Shown here: piece after piece, positions 8,170 through 16,282 of the stretch
Numbering within the stretch: position 1 is the first letter of the stretch
How the letters are laid out: each line of letters starts with the position of its first letter
Program-made: the position numbers and the translations under genes
Notes under the pieces: generated by a model
What the model saw: only the letters and a program-made list of their open reading frames with translations
Database searches by the model: none
What the model was told of the DNA's origin: nothing
Assembly: GCF_052078665.1 (NCBI RefSeq)
Contig: NZ_JBQJIK010000046.1
Coordinates: forward strand, 1-64,000
Origin: Inquilinus sp052078665
GTDB taxonomy: Bacteria; Pseudomonadota; Alphaproteobacteria; DSM-16000; Inquilinaceae
Length of the DNA: 64,000 nucleotides
Direction of reading: 5' to 3'

Positions 8170-9330
8170 ATGACCAGTTTCGCCGAGGCAACGACCGCGA
8201 CTGCCGATCTTCGCGGCGCGCGCCTCGCCACCCGCGCCATGTTCCTGATCTGCGGCACCGTCACCGCCAGCTGGGCGCCGCAGGTGCCGCTGGCCAAGGC
8301 CCGGCTCGGCATCGACGACGGCGTGCTCGGCCTCGCTTTGCTCGGCATGGGCGCCGGGGCGATGGTGGCGATGCCGCTGGCCGGCTTCCTCGCCGCCCGC
8401 TTCAGCAGCCGGCTGATCACGGCGCTCGGCGGGCTGGTGATCTGCCTGTCGCTGCCGCTGATCATCCTGGCGCCGGACGCGTTGGCGCTCGGCCTCGCTT
8501 TGTTCCTGTTCGGCGCCGCCACCGGGTCGATGGACGTGGCCATGAACGTCCAGGCCGCGGCGGTCGAGGCGCGCGGCAGCCGGCCGCTGATGTCCTCCTT
8601 CCACGGCATGTTCAGCGTCGGCGGGCTGATCGGCGCCGGCGGCGCCAGCCTGCTGCTCGGCCTCGGCCTGTCGCCCCTGACCGTGGCCCTGGTGGTCAGC
8701 GGCCTGATGCTGGCGCTGCTGGCCGCCCAGGCCGGGTCGATGCTGCCGCCGCAGCGCGGCGCCGCCCAGGCCGGGATGCGCTTCACCCTGCCGCGCGGCC
8801 TGGTGCTGGTGCTCGGCCTGCTGACCTTCGTGCTGTTCCAGGCCGAGGGCGCGGTGCTGGACTGGAGCGCCGTGTTCCTGCATGAGGCCCGCGGCCAGGA
8901 CCCGGCCGTGGCCGGGCTCGGCTACGCCATGTTCGCGGTGGCGATGGCGGTGATGCGGCTGGCCGGCGACGGCATCACCAGCCGCTTCGGCGGCGAGACC
9001 GTGGTCCGGCTCGGCTCCGCCCTGGCGGCGGTCGGCTTCCTGCTGGCGATCCTGGTGCCCTGGCCGGCGGCCGGGCTGATCGGCTTCGCCCTGGTCGGGA
9101 TCGGCGCCGCCAATGTCGTGCCGGTGCTGTTCAGCGCCGCCGGCCGGGTGCCGGGCATGGCGCCCGGGCAGGCGATCTCGACCATCGCCACGCTCGGCTA
9201 TTGCGGCATCCTGGCCGGCCCGGCGGCGATCGGCTTCATCGCCGACCACCTCGGCCTGCCGGCCGCGCTCGGGATCGTGGCGGCGCTGCTGGTCGCGACC
9301 GCGGCCGCGGCCCGGGCGGTGCGGGTCTAG
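8170..9330 (+). CDS. Major facilitator superfamily transporter (YbjJ-like)
   Basis: A 386-residue protein with about 12 hydrophobic segments. The loop MNVQAAAVEARGSRPLMSSFHGMFSVGG after the fourth segment and the LDWSAVFLHE segment in the second half are typical of the YbjJ/FucP-like branch of MFS carriers, whose substrates are often sugars. Cotranscription with the DeoR regulator supports a carbohydrate or sugar-derived substrate, but nothing in the sequence names it. ATG 8170 has a GGAG ribosome binding site. Confidence 0.9.
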   Translation: MTSFAEATTATADLRGARLATRAMFLICGTVTASWAPQVPLAKARLGIDDGVLGLALLGMGAGAMVAMPLAGFLAARFSSRLITALGGLVICLSLPLIILAPDALALGLALFLFGAATGSMDVAMNVQAAAVEARGSRPLMSSFHGMFSVGGLIGAGGASLLLGLGLSPLTVALVVSGLMLALLAAQAGSMLPPQRGAAQAGMRFTLPRGLVLVLGLLTFVLFQAEGAVLDWSAVFLHEARGQDPAVAGLGYAMFAVAMAVMRLAGDGITSRFGGETVVRLGSALAAVGFLLAILVPWPAAGLIGFALVGIGAANVVPVLFSAAGRVPGMAPGQAISTIATLGYCGILAGPAAIGFIADHLGLPAALGIVAALLVATAAAARAVRV

Positions 9331-9349
9331 CCGGGGGGCTGGCCGCGGG

Positions 9350-9775
9350 CTACACCCCCCGCCGTCCGGAGGCGGTGACGCCGTGCAGCCGCAGCAGCGG
9401 GCGGCCGTGCTGCCGTGCCGCGTCGGTCCTGCCCGGCGCGGGCGGGGAAGCGGTCCGCGACACCAGGACGGATCCGTCATCGTCGGGCACGGCGGCGGTG
9501 ACCAATATGCCGTTCAGCCGGGCGACGGTGGCCACGATGTCCCGGCGAAGCTCAGCCGGCAGATACGGATCGCCGGCGTCGATCACCGCCTCGACCCGGG
9601 CCAGCAAGCCTTCCAGCTCCAGGATCTGGCCGTCCCCGACGGTCGAGATTCGCATCAGCAGGGCGCAGGTTCGCCCCAGCCAGTCGGCGAGATCGTCGGC
9701 ATCGCCCAGGCAGACTGGCGACCGCTCTCCATCCCGGAGCCAGATTGCCGGCGTGATATGAACGATCCCTTGCAT
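9350..9775 (-). CDS. Hypothetical protein
   Basis: A 141-residue frame that I do not recognise. The first 100 residues look like a real globular protein with an amphipathic helix region (LADWLGRTCALLMRISTVG...LLARVEAVIDAG); the last 35 residues are arginine- and proline-rich and may be poorly structured. ATG 9775 is preferred to the more upstream ATG at 9802 because the extra codons are basic and unlike a fold. It is alone on its transcript and preceded by an AT-rich patch with a palindrome. Confidence 0.5.
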   Translation of the reverse strand: MQGIVHITPAIWLRDGERSPVCLGDADDLADWLGRTCALLMRISTVGDGQILELEGLLARVEAVIDAGDPYLPAELRRDIVATVARLNGILVTAAVPDDDGSVLVSRTASPPAPGRTDAARQHGRPLLRLHGVTASGRRGV

Positions 9776-9826
9776 GCCTCTCTTCCCACGACGAGTCGGC
9801 ATCGACCAGTTTTGTATAAAATATTA

Positions 9827-9840
9827 TGTATTGCAATACA
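9827..9840. promoter_or_regulatory. 14-bp perfect palindrome TGTATTGCAATACA, candidate operator
   Basis: It sits in an AT-rich island 52 bp before the hypothetical gene (start 9775) and just after the 3' end of the epimerase gene. Symmetry and position suggest a regulator site; the regulator is unknown. Confidence 0.35.
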
Positions 9841-9880
9841 GAGAATGCGTGTTGTTCGCGGGCTGGGGCTCGGCCCCCGG

Positions 9881-10864
9881 TCAGCCCACCGGGTAGGGGC
9901 CTTCGGCGAAGCTCTCGGCGTGGTAGCCCTTCGACCCGACCAGCCGGGCCAGCGGGCTCCACAGCCCGCCACCCGCCTGCAGCCGGTCGATCACGGCCCG
10001 GAAGTCGTGGCGGGGCTGCCAGCCCAGCTCGGCGCGGGCGCGGTCGTTGACATAGACCCGGTCGATGCTCGGCAGCATCCGCCAGCCGCGGCGGGCATAT
10101 TCGGCCTCGTGGCCGGGAACCCGCCGCCGCACCACCGCCGGCGCGTCGCGCCGCAGCTCCGCCAGGTCCTCCGGCCGGAACGGCGTGGTGGCGCTGACGA
10201 TGTAGCGGCCGAAGCCAATCGCAGGCGCCTGCTCCAGCGCCAGCAGATGGGCGCCGACCACATCCTCGATGTCGACCCGCCGGAACAGGTATTCGTTGGC
10301 CTTGAGGTTGTCGTCGGCATAGGCGGCGCGCCTGGCGCCGTCGTCATCGGCCTCGGGGAAGAAGCGCGAGGTGCGCAGGACCAGGCAGGGCAGGCCCTGG
10401 TTGCGGTGGAACAGCTGGCACAGATCCTCTGCCGCGGCCTTGGTGACGCCGTAGATGTTCTTCGGCACCGGCACGACCGCCTCGGTCACCCAGGCGGCCG
10501 GGGCGCCGGCGGGCGGCACCAGGGCGTCGCCGAACACGCTGGTGGTGCTGGTGAAGACGAAGGCGCCGATGCCGGCGGCCGCCGCCTCCTCCAGCAGGTT
10601 CAGCGTGCCGGTGATGTTGGTGTCGACGAAATCCTGCCGGCCGTGGGTGGCGACATGCGGCTTGTGCAGCGTGGCGGCGTGCAGCACCGCCTGCGCCCCG
10701 GCCATGGCCTGCCGCACAATGTCTCGGTCGGCGATCGAGCCGACCTGCGCCGTGAATGGTCCCGGCCGCACGTCGAGGCCGACGGCCTCGTGCCCCTGGT
10801 CCCGCAGGCTGCGGACCAGCGCCTCGCCGAGATGGCCGGAACTGCCGGTGACCAGGACCCTCAT
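9881..10864 (-). CDS. NAD-dependent epimerase/dehydratase (extended SDR)
   Basis: A 327-residue short-chain dehydrogenase of the extended type. It has the Rossmann motif GSSGHLG near the N-terminus (VLVTGSSGHLGEALV), a Ser/Thr cluster FTSTTSVFG, and the catalytic YGVTK (YxxxK). Family members act on nucleotide sugars or related metabolites. ATG 10864 is chosen so that Rossmann strand 1 starts immediately. It lies 7 bp after the EI stop, and so could be the last gene of the PTS operon, though no functional link is known. Confidence 0.88.
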   Translation of the reverse strand: MRVLVTGSSGHLGEALVRSLRDQGHEAVGLDVRPGPFTAQVGSIADRDIVRQAMAGAQAVLHAATLHKPHVATHGRQDFVDTNITGTLNLLEEAAAAGIGAFVFTSTTSVFGDALVPPAGAPAAWVTEAVVPVPKNIYGVTKAAAEDLCQLFHRNQGLPCLVLRTSRFFPEADDDGARRAAYADDNLKANEYLFRRVDIEDVVGAHLLALEQAPAIGFGRYIVSATTPFRPEDLAELRRDAPAVVRRRVPGHEAEYARRGWRMLPSIDRVYVNDRARAELGWQPRHDFRAVIDRLQAGGGLWSPLARLVGSKGYHAESFAEGPYPVG

Positions 10865-10871
10865 GCGCCGC

Positions 10872-12659
10872 TCACCCACCCTCGTTGAAATCGTCGAGCA
10901 GCGCGGCGATCCGGCCGGAATCGGTCTGGTCCAGCATCATCCGGGCGCGGCGGGCGGCGGCGACGCTGTCCAGCGTCAGGATCCGGCGCTTGACCTCCAG
11001 GAGGCGCAGCGGCGCCATCGACAGGTCGCGGATGCCGAGGCCGATCAGCAGGGCGGTGAAGCGCGGATCGCCGGCGATCTCGCCGCAGGCGCTGACCGGG
11101 ATGCGGGCCCGCAGCGCCGCCTCGACCGTGAACTGCACCAGCCGCAGCACCGCGGTGTGCAGCGGGTCGTAGAGATGGGACACGGCTTCGTCGCCGCGGT
11201 CGGCGGCCAGCGTGTACATCACCAGGTCGTTGGTGCCGATGGCGAAGAAGTCGACCTCGCGCGCCAGGGCGTCGGCGATCAGCGCCGCCCCCGGCACCTC
11301 GATCATCACCCCGAAGGGCGGCATCGCCGCCGGCACCGGCACCCGGCGCCGCTTCAGCCGCCGCATCGTCCGGTCCAGCGCCGCCTTGACCGCGCGGATC
11401 TCGCCGATGGTGGTGATCATCGGCAGCAGCACCCGGATCGGCCCGTGCGCGCCGGCCCGCAGGATCGCCGCCAGCTGCGCCTCCAGCAGCTTCGGCTCCT
11501 TCAGCGACAGCCGGATGGCGCGCAGGCCGAGCGACGGGTTGGCGCTCTCGGCGAAGCGGCCGCCGAGGGCGGAGGCGATCTTGTCGCCGCCGAGGTCGAA
11601 GGTGCGGATCGTCACCGTCTTGCCGGCCATGCCCTCGACCACGTCGCGCAGGATCGAATACTGCTCCTCCTCGCCCGGCAGGTCGTCCCGGTTCATGAAC
11701 ATGAATTCGGTGCGCAGCAGGCCGACGCCGGCGGCGTTCAGCTCGGTCGCCATCTGCACGTCGCGCGGCAATTCGACATTGGCCGACAGGGTGACGTCGA
11801 CGCCGTCGCGGCTGCGTGACGGCAGACCGATCAGGGCCTCGAGCTGCTTGCGGTCGGCCCGCGCCAGGTCGCGCCGGATGCGATAGGCGGACAGGGTCTC
11901 CGGCGTCGGATCGATGATCACCTGTCCGGACGTGCCGTCGACGATCACGGTCTGGCCGGCGCGGACCCCGGCCAAGAGGCCGGGTACGCCGAGCACCGCC
12001 GGCAGGCCGAGCGACCGCGCCATCACCGCGGTGTGGCCCTGGGCGCCACCAAGGGCGGCGGCGAAGCCCATGACGCGGCGGGGATCCATCAGCGCGGTGT
12101 CGGCCGGGGTGATCTCCTCGGCCAGGATGATGCTGCCCTCGGGCAGGCCGGCCAAGGCCTGGAACTGACGCTTGGTCAGGTTGCGGATCAGCCGGGACCC
12201 GACCTCGCGGATGTCGTCGATCCGGCTGGCCAGGTAGCTGTCGTCCATCGCCGCGAACTGGGCGGCGATGGACCCGATCTCCGACTGCACCGCGTATTCG
12301 GCGTTGACCCGCTCCTCGGCGATGCGGGTCTCGACCCCGCGCAGCAGGCGCGAGCCGGACAGGATCGCGGCATGGGCGTCCAGCAGGTAGCCGATATCCT
12401 CCGCCGCCTGCTCCGGCAGCGCCTGGGCCTTGGCCTTCAGCTTCTTGATCTGGCGCCGGGACTTGGCCAGCGCCTCGCCGAAGCGCTCGCGCTCGCCGGC
12501 CAGGTCGGCCTCCTCCAGCCGGTATTCCGGCACCTGCTCGAAGCCGCTCTCGATCAGATGGGCCGGGCCGATGGCGACGCCGCCGGAGACGGCAAGGCCG
12601 CTCAGCACGATCTCCCGGCTGGGCTTCGAGTCAGGCAGGTCGGCGATCCGGGTCGCCAT
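10872..12659 (-). CDS. ptsP: PTS enzyme I (phosphoenolpyruvate-protein phosphotransferase)
   Basis: A 595-residue enzyme I that takes phosphate from PEP and passes it to HPr. The phospho-histidine is His209 in GGAQGHTAVMAR; the PEP-binding part has LLRTEFMFM and the catalytic Cys in PVSACGEIAGD near the C-terminus. Unlike EI-Ntr (PtsP) of enteric bacteria and rhizobia there is no N-terminal GAF domain, so it is PtsI-like in architecture even though the operon resembles the regulatory PTS. No sugar permease (EIIB/EIIC) gene is in the window, which supports a regulatory rather than a transport role. It starts 3 bp after the HPr stop. Confidence 0.96.
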   Translation of the reverse strand: MATRIADLPDSKPSREIVLSGLAVSGGVAIGPAHLIESGFEQVPEYRLEEADLAGERERFGEALAKSRRQIKKLKAKAQALPEQAAEDIGYLLDAHAAILSGSRLLRGVETRIAEERVNAEYAVQSEIGSIAAQFAAMDDSYLASRIDDIREVGSRLIRNLTKRQFQALAGLPEGSIILAEEITPADTALMDPRRVMGFAAALGGAQGHTAVMARSLGLPAVLGVPGLLAGVRAGQTVIVDGTSGQVIIDPTPETLSAYRIRRDLARADRKQLEALIGLPSRSRDGVDVTLSANVELPRDVQMATELNAAGVGLLRTEFMFMNRDDLPGEEEQYSILRDVVEGMAGKTVTIRTFDLGGDKIASALGGRFAESANPSLGLRAIRLSLKEPKLLEAQLAAILRAGAHGPIRVLLPMITTIGEIRAVKAALDRTMRRLKRRRVPVPAAMPPFGVMIEVPGAALIADALAREVDFFAIGTNDLVMYTLAADRGDEAVSHLYDPLHTAVLRLVQFTVEAALRARIPVSACGEIAGDPRFTALLIGLGIRDLSMAPLRLLEVKRRILTLDSVAAARRARMMLDQTDSGRIAALLDDFNEGG

Positions 12660-12662
12660 GGC

Positions 12663-12965
12663 TCAGTCCTCGTCGAAGCCGCGCTCGACCAGGGAGACGA
12701 GCGCCGCCAGGGCCTCGGCCCCCTGCGGCCCGGCCGCGGCGATGGCGATGTCCGTGCCGGGCCCGGCCGCCAGCATCATCAGCCCCATGATCGACTGGCC
12801 GCCGACCTCGGTGCCGTTGCGCTCGACCCAGATCTCGGCGTCGAACTCGGCCACCAGCTTGACGAACTTGGCCGCCGCCCGGGCGTGCAGCCCGCGCTGG
12901 TTGCGGATCGTGACCGTGCGCGTCAGCCGGTCCATGGCAGCGTCCGGAGACACCGGGCCGCTCAT
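12663..12965 (-). CDS. ptsH: Phosphocarrier protein HPr
   Basis: A 100-residue HPr. His27 in RGLHARAAAKFV accepts phosphate from enzyme I and donates it to EIIA. Ser58 in GGQSIMGLMML is the regulatory site phosphorylated by HPr kinase, encoded upstream in the same operon. The first about 10 residues are an extension relative to typical 85-90-residue HPr, so the internal ATG for MDRLTRTVTI is a possible alternative start. The gene overlaps the EIIA stop by 4 bp. Confidence 0.96.
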   Translation of the reverse strand: MSGPVSPDAAMDRLTRTVTIRNQRGLHARAAAKFVKLVAEFDAEIWVERNGTEVGGQSIMGLMMLAAGPGTDIAIAAAGPQGAEALAALVSLVERGFDED

Positions 12966-13387
12966 TTCCGCTTTTCCGGTTTCAGCAGGGCCGAGGCCAC
13001 GCTGATGTATTTCTGGCCAGCCTCGCGGGCGGCGGTCACGGCGTCGGTCAGGGTGTCGGTCTTGCGCACCGAGGCCAGCTTGATCAGCATCGGCAGGTTG
13101 ATGCCGGCGATCACCTCGACATTGGCGCGGTCGAGGATCGAGATCGCCAGGTTCGACGGCGTGCCGCCGAACATGTCGGTCAGCAGCACCACGCCGCGCC
13201 CGCCATCGACCGCGGACACCTTGTCCATGATCTCGGCCCGGCGCTGCTCCATGTCGTCCTCGGGCCCGATGCAGACCGTGGCGACCTGGGGCTGGGCGCC
13301 CACCACATGCTCCATCGCCGCGACGAACTCGTCGGCGAGACGACCATGGGTCACGAGGACCATGCCGATCATCGGGTGGGTGGTCAT
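12962..13387 (-). CDS. manX: PTS EIIA component, mannose (ManX) type
   Basis: A 141-residue EIIA domain of the mannose/fructose type. His14 in MVLVTHGRLADEF is the phosphorylation site, and LLTDMFGGTPSNLA is the family loop. In alphaproteobacteria this protein ends the phosphorelay EI-HPr-EIIA without any cognate membrane permease and is thought to act as a regulator, including effects on ChvG/ChvI-type signalling. It lies between rapZ and ptsH in the same transcript. Confidence 0.93.
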   Translation of the reverse strand: MTTHPMIGMVLVTHGRLADEFVAAMEHVVGAQPQVATVCIGPEDDMEQRRAEIMDKVSAVDGGRGVVLLTDMFGGTPSNLAISILDRANVEVIAGINLPMLIKLASVRKTDTLTDAVTAAREAGQKYISVASALLKPEKRK

Positions 13388-13415
13388 GTCGTTCCGGTTG
13401 CCTTCCTGTCAGCCC

Positions 13416-14300
13416 TTAAGTCGGCATGTCGCGATGGACCAGCCCGCGGCGGGTGCCCTGGCCGTCCAGCCAGGCCGCCAGCGTCTCCGCCACGAACACC
13501 GATCGATGTTTGCCGCCGGTGCAGCCGACGGCGATGGTGAGGTAGCTCTTGCCCTCGCGGTTGTAGCGCGGCAGCAGCGGTTCGAGCAGGCCGAACAGCG
13601 AGGTCATGAACGGGTCGAACTGGGCGTCGCGCCGGATCATCGCCTGCACCGCCGGGTCCTGCCCGGTCTGCGGCCGCAGGTCCGGCACCCAGTGCGGGTT
13701 GTCGAGGAAGCGGACGTCGAACACCAGGTCGGCCTCGCGCGGCAGGCCGCGCTTGAACGAGAACGACATCACCGTGACGTACAGGCCGGGCGTGGTGCCG
13801 AGGCCGAAATGCCCCTCGATCAGGCGCCGCAGATCCTGCGGGTTGGTCAGGGAGGTGTCGACCACGACGTCGGCCAGCGGGCGCAGCGGGTACAGCTCCA
13901 GCCGCTCGCGCCGGATGCCGTCGGCCACCGGCCGGTCGATCGCCAGCGGGTGGCGGCGCCGGGTCTCGGTGAAGCGGCGCTGCAGCACCTCGTCGTCGGC
14001 GTCGACGAACAGCAGCCGGACATCGACGTCGCCGCGGGCGCGCAGGGCCGCGATCTCGGCCTCCAGCGCCTCGACCGAGAAGCCGCGGGTGCGGGTGTCG
14101 ATGGTCACCGCCATCGGCCGGCCCTCGGCATGGTCGACCAGCGGGCCGAGCAGCGCGATCGGCAGGTTGTCGATCGCCTCGTGGCCAAGGTCCTCGAGGG
14201 TCTTGAGCGTGGTGGAATGGCCGGCGCCGGACAGGCCGGTCACCAGCACCAGACGATGACGCAGGCCGGACCGCGCCGGCGTTTGGGGACTGTCGGTCAT
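13416..14300 (-). CDS. rapZ: RNase adapter protein RapZ
   Basis: A 294-residue RapZ/YvcJ-type nucleotide-binding protein, with the N-terminal P-loop region VLVTGLSGAGHSTTLKTLEDLGHEAIDNLP, a Walker B-like VRLLFVDADDEVLQRRF, and the conserved C-terminal domain VMSFSFKRGLPREADLVFDVRFLDNPHW...VGCTGGKHRSV. In E. coli it guides RNase E to the GlmZ sRNA; in alphaproteobacteria its role is less clear. The P-loop Lys is His28 here. The start overlaps the hprK stop (ATGA). Confidence 0.96.
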   Translation of the reverse strand: MTDSPQTPARSGLRHRLVLVTGLSGAGHSTTLKTLEDLGHEAIDNLPIALLGPLVDHAEGRPMAVTIDTRTRGFSVEALEAEIAALRARGDVDVRLLFVDADDEVLQRRFTETRRRHPLAIDRPVADGIRRERLELYPLRPLADVVVDTSLTNPQDLRRLIEGHFGLGTTPGLYVTVMSFSFKRGLPREADLVFDVRFLDNPHWVPDLRPQTGQDPAVQAMIRRDAQFDPFMTSLFGLLEPLLPRYNREGKSYLTIAVGCTGGKHRSVFVAETLAAWLDGQGTRRGLVHRDMPT

Positions 14301-14734
14301 CGCGCGAGACGGTGTGCGGGCAGGGCCAGCGCGGCCAGGGCCAGACGCAGCTTGACCGGCGCCGAGGCCTCGAAGGGGGCCACCGAGACCAGCGGCAGGC
14401 GGATGCCGAGATAGGCGCAAGTCCCCGGCTCCGGCAGCCTTTCGATCGCCTCGGCCGGCTTCAGGTCGGCGACCAGCAGCACCGGGGCGGCCGGCTCGAA
14501 TGGCACCGGGATCGGGCCGAAGCCGCGGGCCTCGATCAGCCCGGCCAGGACGGCAGGCGGGCGCGCCACCACGACGCCGCCCTCGAGCGAGAGCTGCACC
14601 CGGTCGTCGGCGACCAAGCGCCCACCGGCATCGATCAGCCGGAGGGCCAGGTCGGATTTGCCGCTGCCCGACGGCCCGCGCAGCAGCACGCCGCGGCCGT
14701 CGACTGCGACGCAGGTCGCATGGATCGTCGCCAT
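14297..14734 (-). CDS. hprK: HPr kinase/phosphorylase, short alphaproteobacterial form
   Basis: HprK phosphorylates and dephosphorylates the regulatory serine of HPr. This form, about 145 residues, contains only the catalytic P-loop domain (GPSGSGKSD soon after the start, LVADDRV next) and lacks the N-terminal domain of the about 310-residue Firmicutes enzyme, as usual in alphaproteobacteria. ATG 14734 gives the family start ATIHATCVAV; an in-frame GTG at 14758 with an AGGGA upstream is the alternative. It follows chvG and the PPC-like gene and overlaps rapZ. Confidence 0.93.
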   Translation of the reverse strand: MATIHATCVAVDGRGVLLRGPSGSGKSDLALRLIDAGGRLVADDRVQLSLEGGVVVARPPAVLAGLIEARGFGPIPVPFEPAAPVLLVADLKPAEAIERLPEPGTCAYLGIRLPLVSVAPFEASAPVKLRLALAALALPAHRLAR

Positions 14735-14807
14735 CGCGGGTGGGAAGGTGGACGGCACCCCCGGTCCCTGTCAATCGCAACGGCAAATCATCAGACAAGA
14801 AGACGCG

Positions 14808-16241
14808 TTATTTCGCAGGCACCGCCTTGGCCTCGAGCGTGTAGGGGGTGTCGCCCTGGTAGGAGTAGACCCGCAGCAGATAGGTGCCGGGGTCCAGCCG
14901 CAGCTGCAGCTCCTCCGGATCGGTGCCGGATTCGGCGCCGCTGATCAGGCTCTCCTGGTCCGAGGCGCGCAGCAGGTCGATATCGGCGTCGCCCTGCTCC
15001 ATGGTCAGGCGGATGGTGACGTCGGCGCGGTTGACCAGGGTGAAGCGCCAATAGTCGTCGCGGTCGGTGAAGCCGACCCAGTCCTTGATGCTGACGGGCT
15101 GCGGTCCGATCCGCTCGATCGTGCCGGCCTCCTCCGGGGTGTTGCCGGCATGGTCCGGCGGCGGCGGGGCGGCGGGCGCGCCGGCCACGGTCATCCGGTA
15201 TTCGGTGGCCTCGCTGCCGGCCGGATAGACGCTCAGATAATAGGTGCCGGGGTCGAGCGTCGCGGTCAGCGCCTCGGCATCGGTGTCGGTGTTGGTCCCG
15301 CTCAGCAGGTTGCTGCCGTCGGCGCCCTCCAGGTTGACGTCGGCATCGGCCGACATGCCGTCCAGGCTGATGGTGACCGCCTGCCGCTCGCTGATCTTGA
15401 AGGCGTAGTAGTCGCTGGCATCGGCCGGGCCGACCCAGTCGCTGGCCTCGGCGCTGCCGCCGGTGACGTCGCCGAGGTCGCGGGCGTCGGATTGGCTGGA
15501 CCCGGCCGAATCCGGCGGCGGCTCCTCGGCCACGGTGCCGGAGACGGAGAGGCGGTACGGCGTGTCGTCGCCGTAGCTGGTGACGACCAGGTAGTAGGTG
15601 CCGGCCTTGACCACCGTGGCGATGTGCTCGTCGTCGGAGCCGCCGGCCGCGGCCGAGCCGAGGGTGCCGCCCTCGCTGTCGCGCAGCTCGAGATCGGCGT
15701 CGGCGGTCATCCCGGTCAGGTCGATCGACAGGGTGGTCCAGCCGTCGGTGGTGAAGCTGAAGACGTCGGTCTGGTCGCTGTTCGAGACCCGGCCCTCGGC
15801 GGCGAGCGGGGAGGTGCCCACGGTCCCGAGCGGGGTCGCGGTGGCGACGGTGTCGTCGGCGGAGTCGTCGGCCGAGGCCACGCCGGGCGTGCCCTCCGCG
15901 GCGCCGGGCATGGCGATGCGCATCGGCGCCAGGGTTTGCGCCCACATGTAGCCGACCGGGGTGTTCGGGGTCTGCACCCGGACCCAGCCGCCGACGGCCA
16001 GCCGGCCGGTGACGATGACCTGCGACCCGAAGGGCAGCGTCTCCTTCAGCTCGGCGGTGCCGTTCGGGGCGCCGCGGACCGAGGCGCTGGCCCAGGTGAC
16101 GAAAGACAGCGCATCCATCTCCTCCAGCACCGCCGGCGGTGCTGGAGGTGCCGGGACGGCTGCCGGTGCCTGGGCGAAGGCCGGCCCCGTGGCCAGGATG
16201 AAGACGGTGCCGAGCAGCAGCCCGCGCAGGCACGATGTCAT
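14808..16241 (-). CDS. Secreted protein with SH3-like domain and three PPC-like domains
   Basis: A 477-residue exported protein. A Sec signal peptide (residues 1-24, ending AFA-QA) is followed by a proline-rich linker, an SH3-like domain (about 50-105: SVRGAPNGTAELKETLPFG...GWVRVQ), then three repeats of about 100 residues. Each repeat has D-x-D-x-ADxxL and a closing LDPGTYYLSVYP or AGTYYLVVTSY block, typical of bacterial pre-peptidase C-terminal (PPC) beta-sandwich domains, which usually target or solubilise secreted proteins. No enzymatic domain is seen. It lies between chvG and hprK, suggesting envelope-stress control, which is inference. ATG 16241 starts the signal peptide. Confidence 0.83.
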   Translation of the reverse strand: MTSCLRGLLLGTVFILATGPAFAQAPAAVPAPPAPPAVLEEMDALSFVTWASASVRGAPNGTAELKETLPFGSQVIVTGRLAVGGWVRVQTPNTPVGYMWAQTLAPMRIAMPGAAEGTPGVASADDSADDTVATATPLGTVGTSPLAAEGRVSNSDQTDVFSFTTDGWTTLSIDLTGMTADADLELRDSEGGTLGSAAAGGSDDEHIATVVKAGTYYLVVTSYGDDTPYRLSVSGTVAEEPPPDSAGSSQSDARDLGDVTGGSAEASDWVGPADASDYYAFKISERQAVTISLDGMSADADVNLEGADGSNLLSGTNTDTDAEALTATLDPGTYYLSVYPAGSEATEYRMTVAGAPAAPPPPDHAGNTPEEAGTIERIGPQPVSIKDWVGFTDRDDYWRFTLVNRADVTIRLTMEQGDADIDLLRASDQESLISGAESGTDPEELQLRLDPGTYLLRVYSYQGDTPYTLEAKAVPAK

Positions 16242-16282
16242 GAGATTCCCCCTTCGATACGGAATGTCGTGGATGCCGGCCC

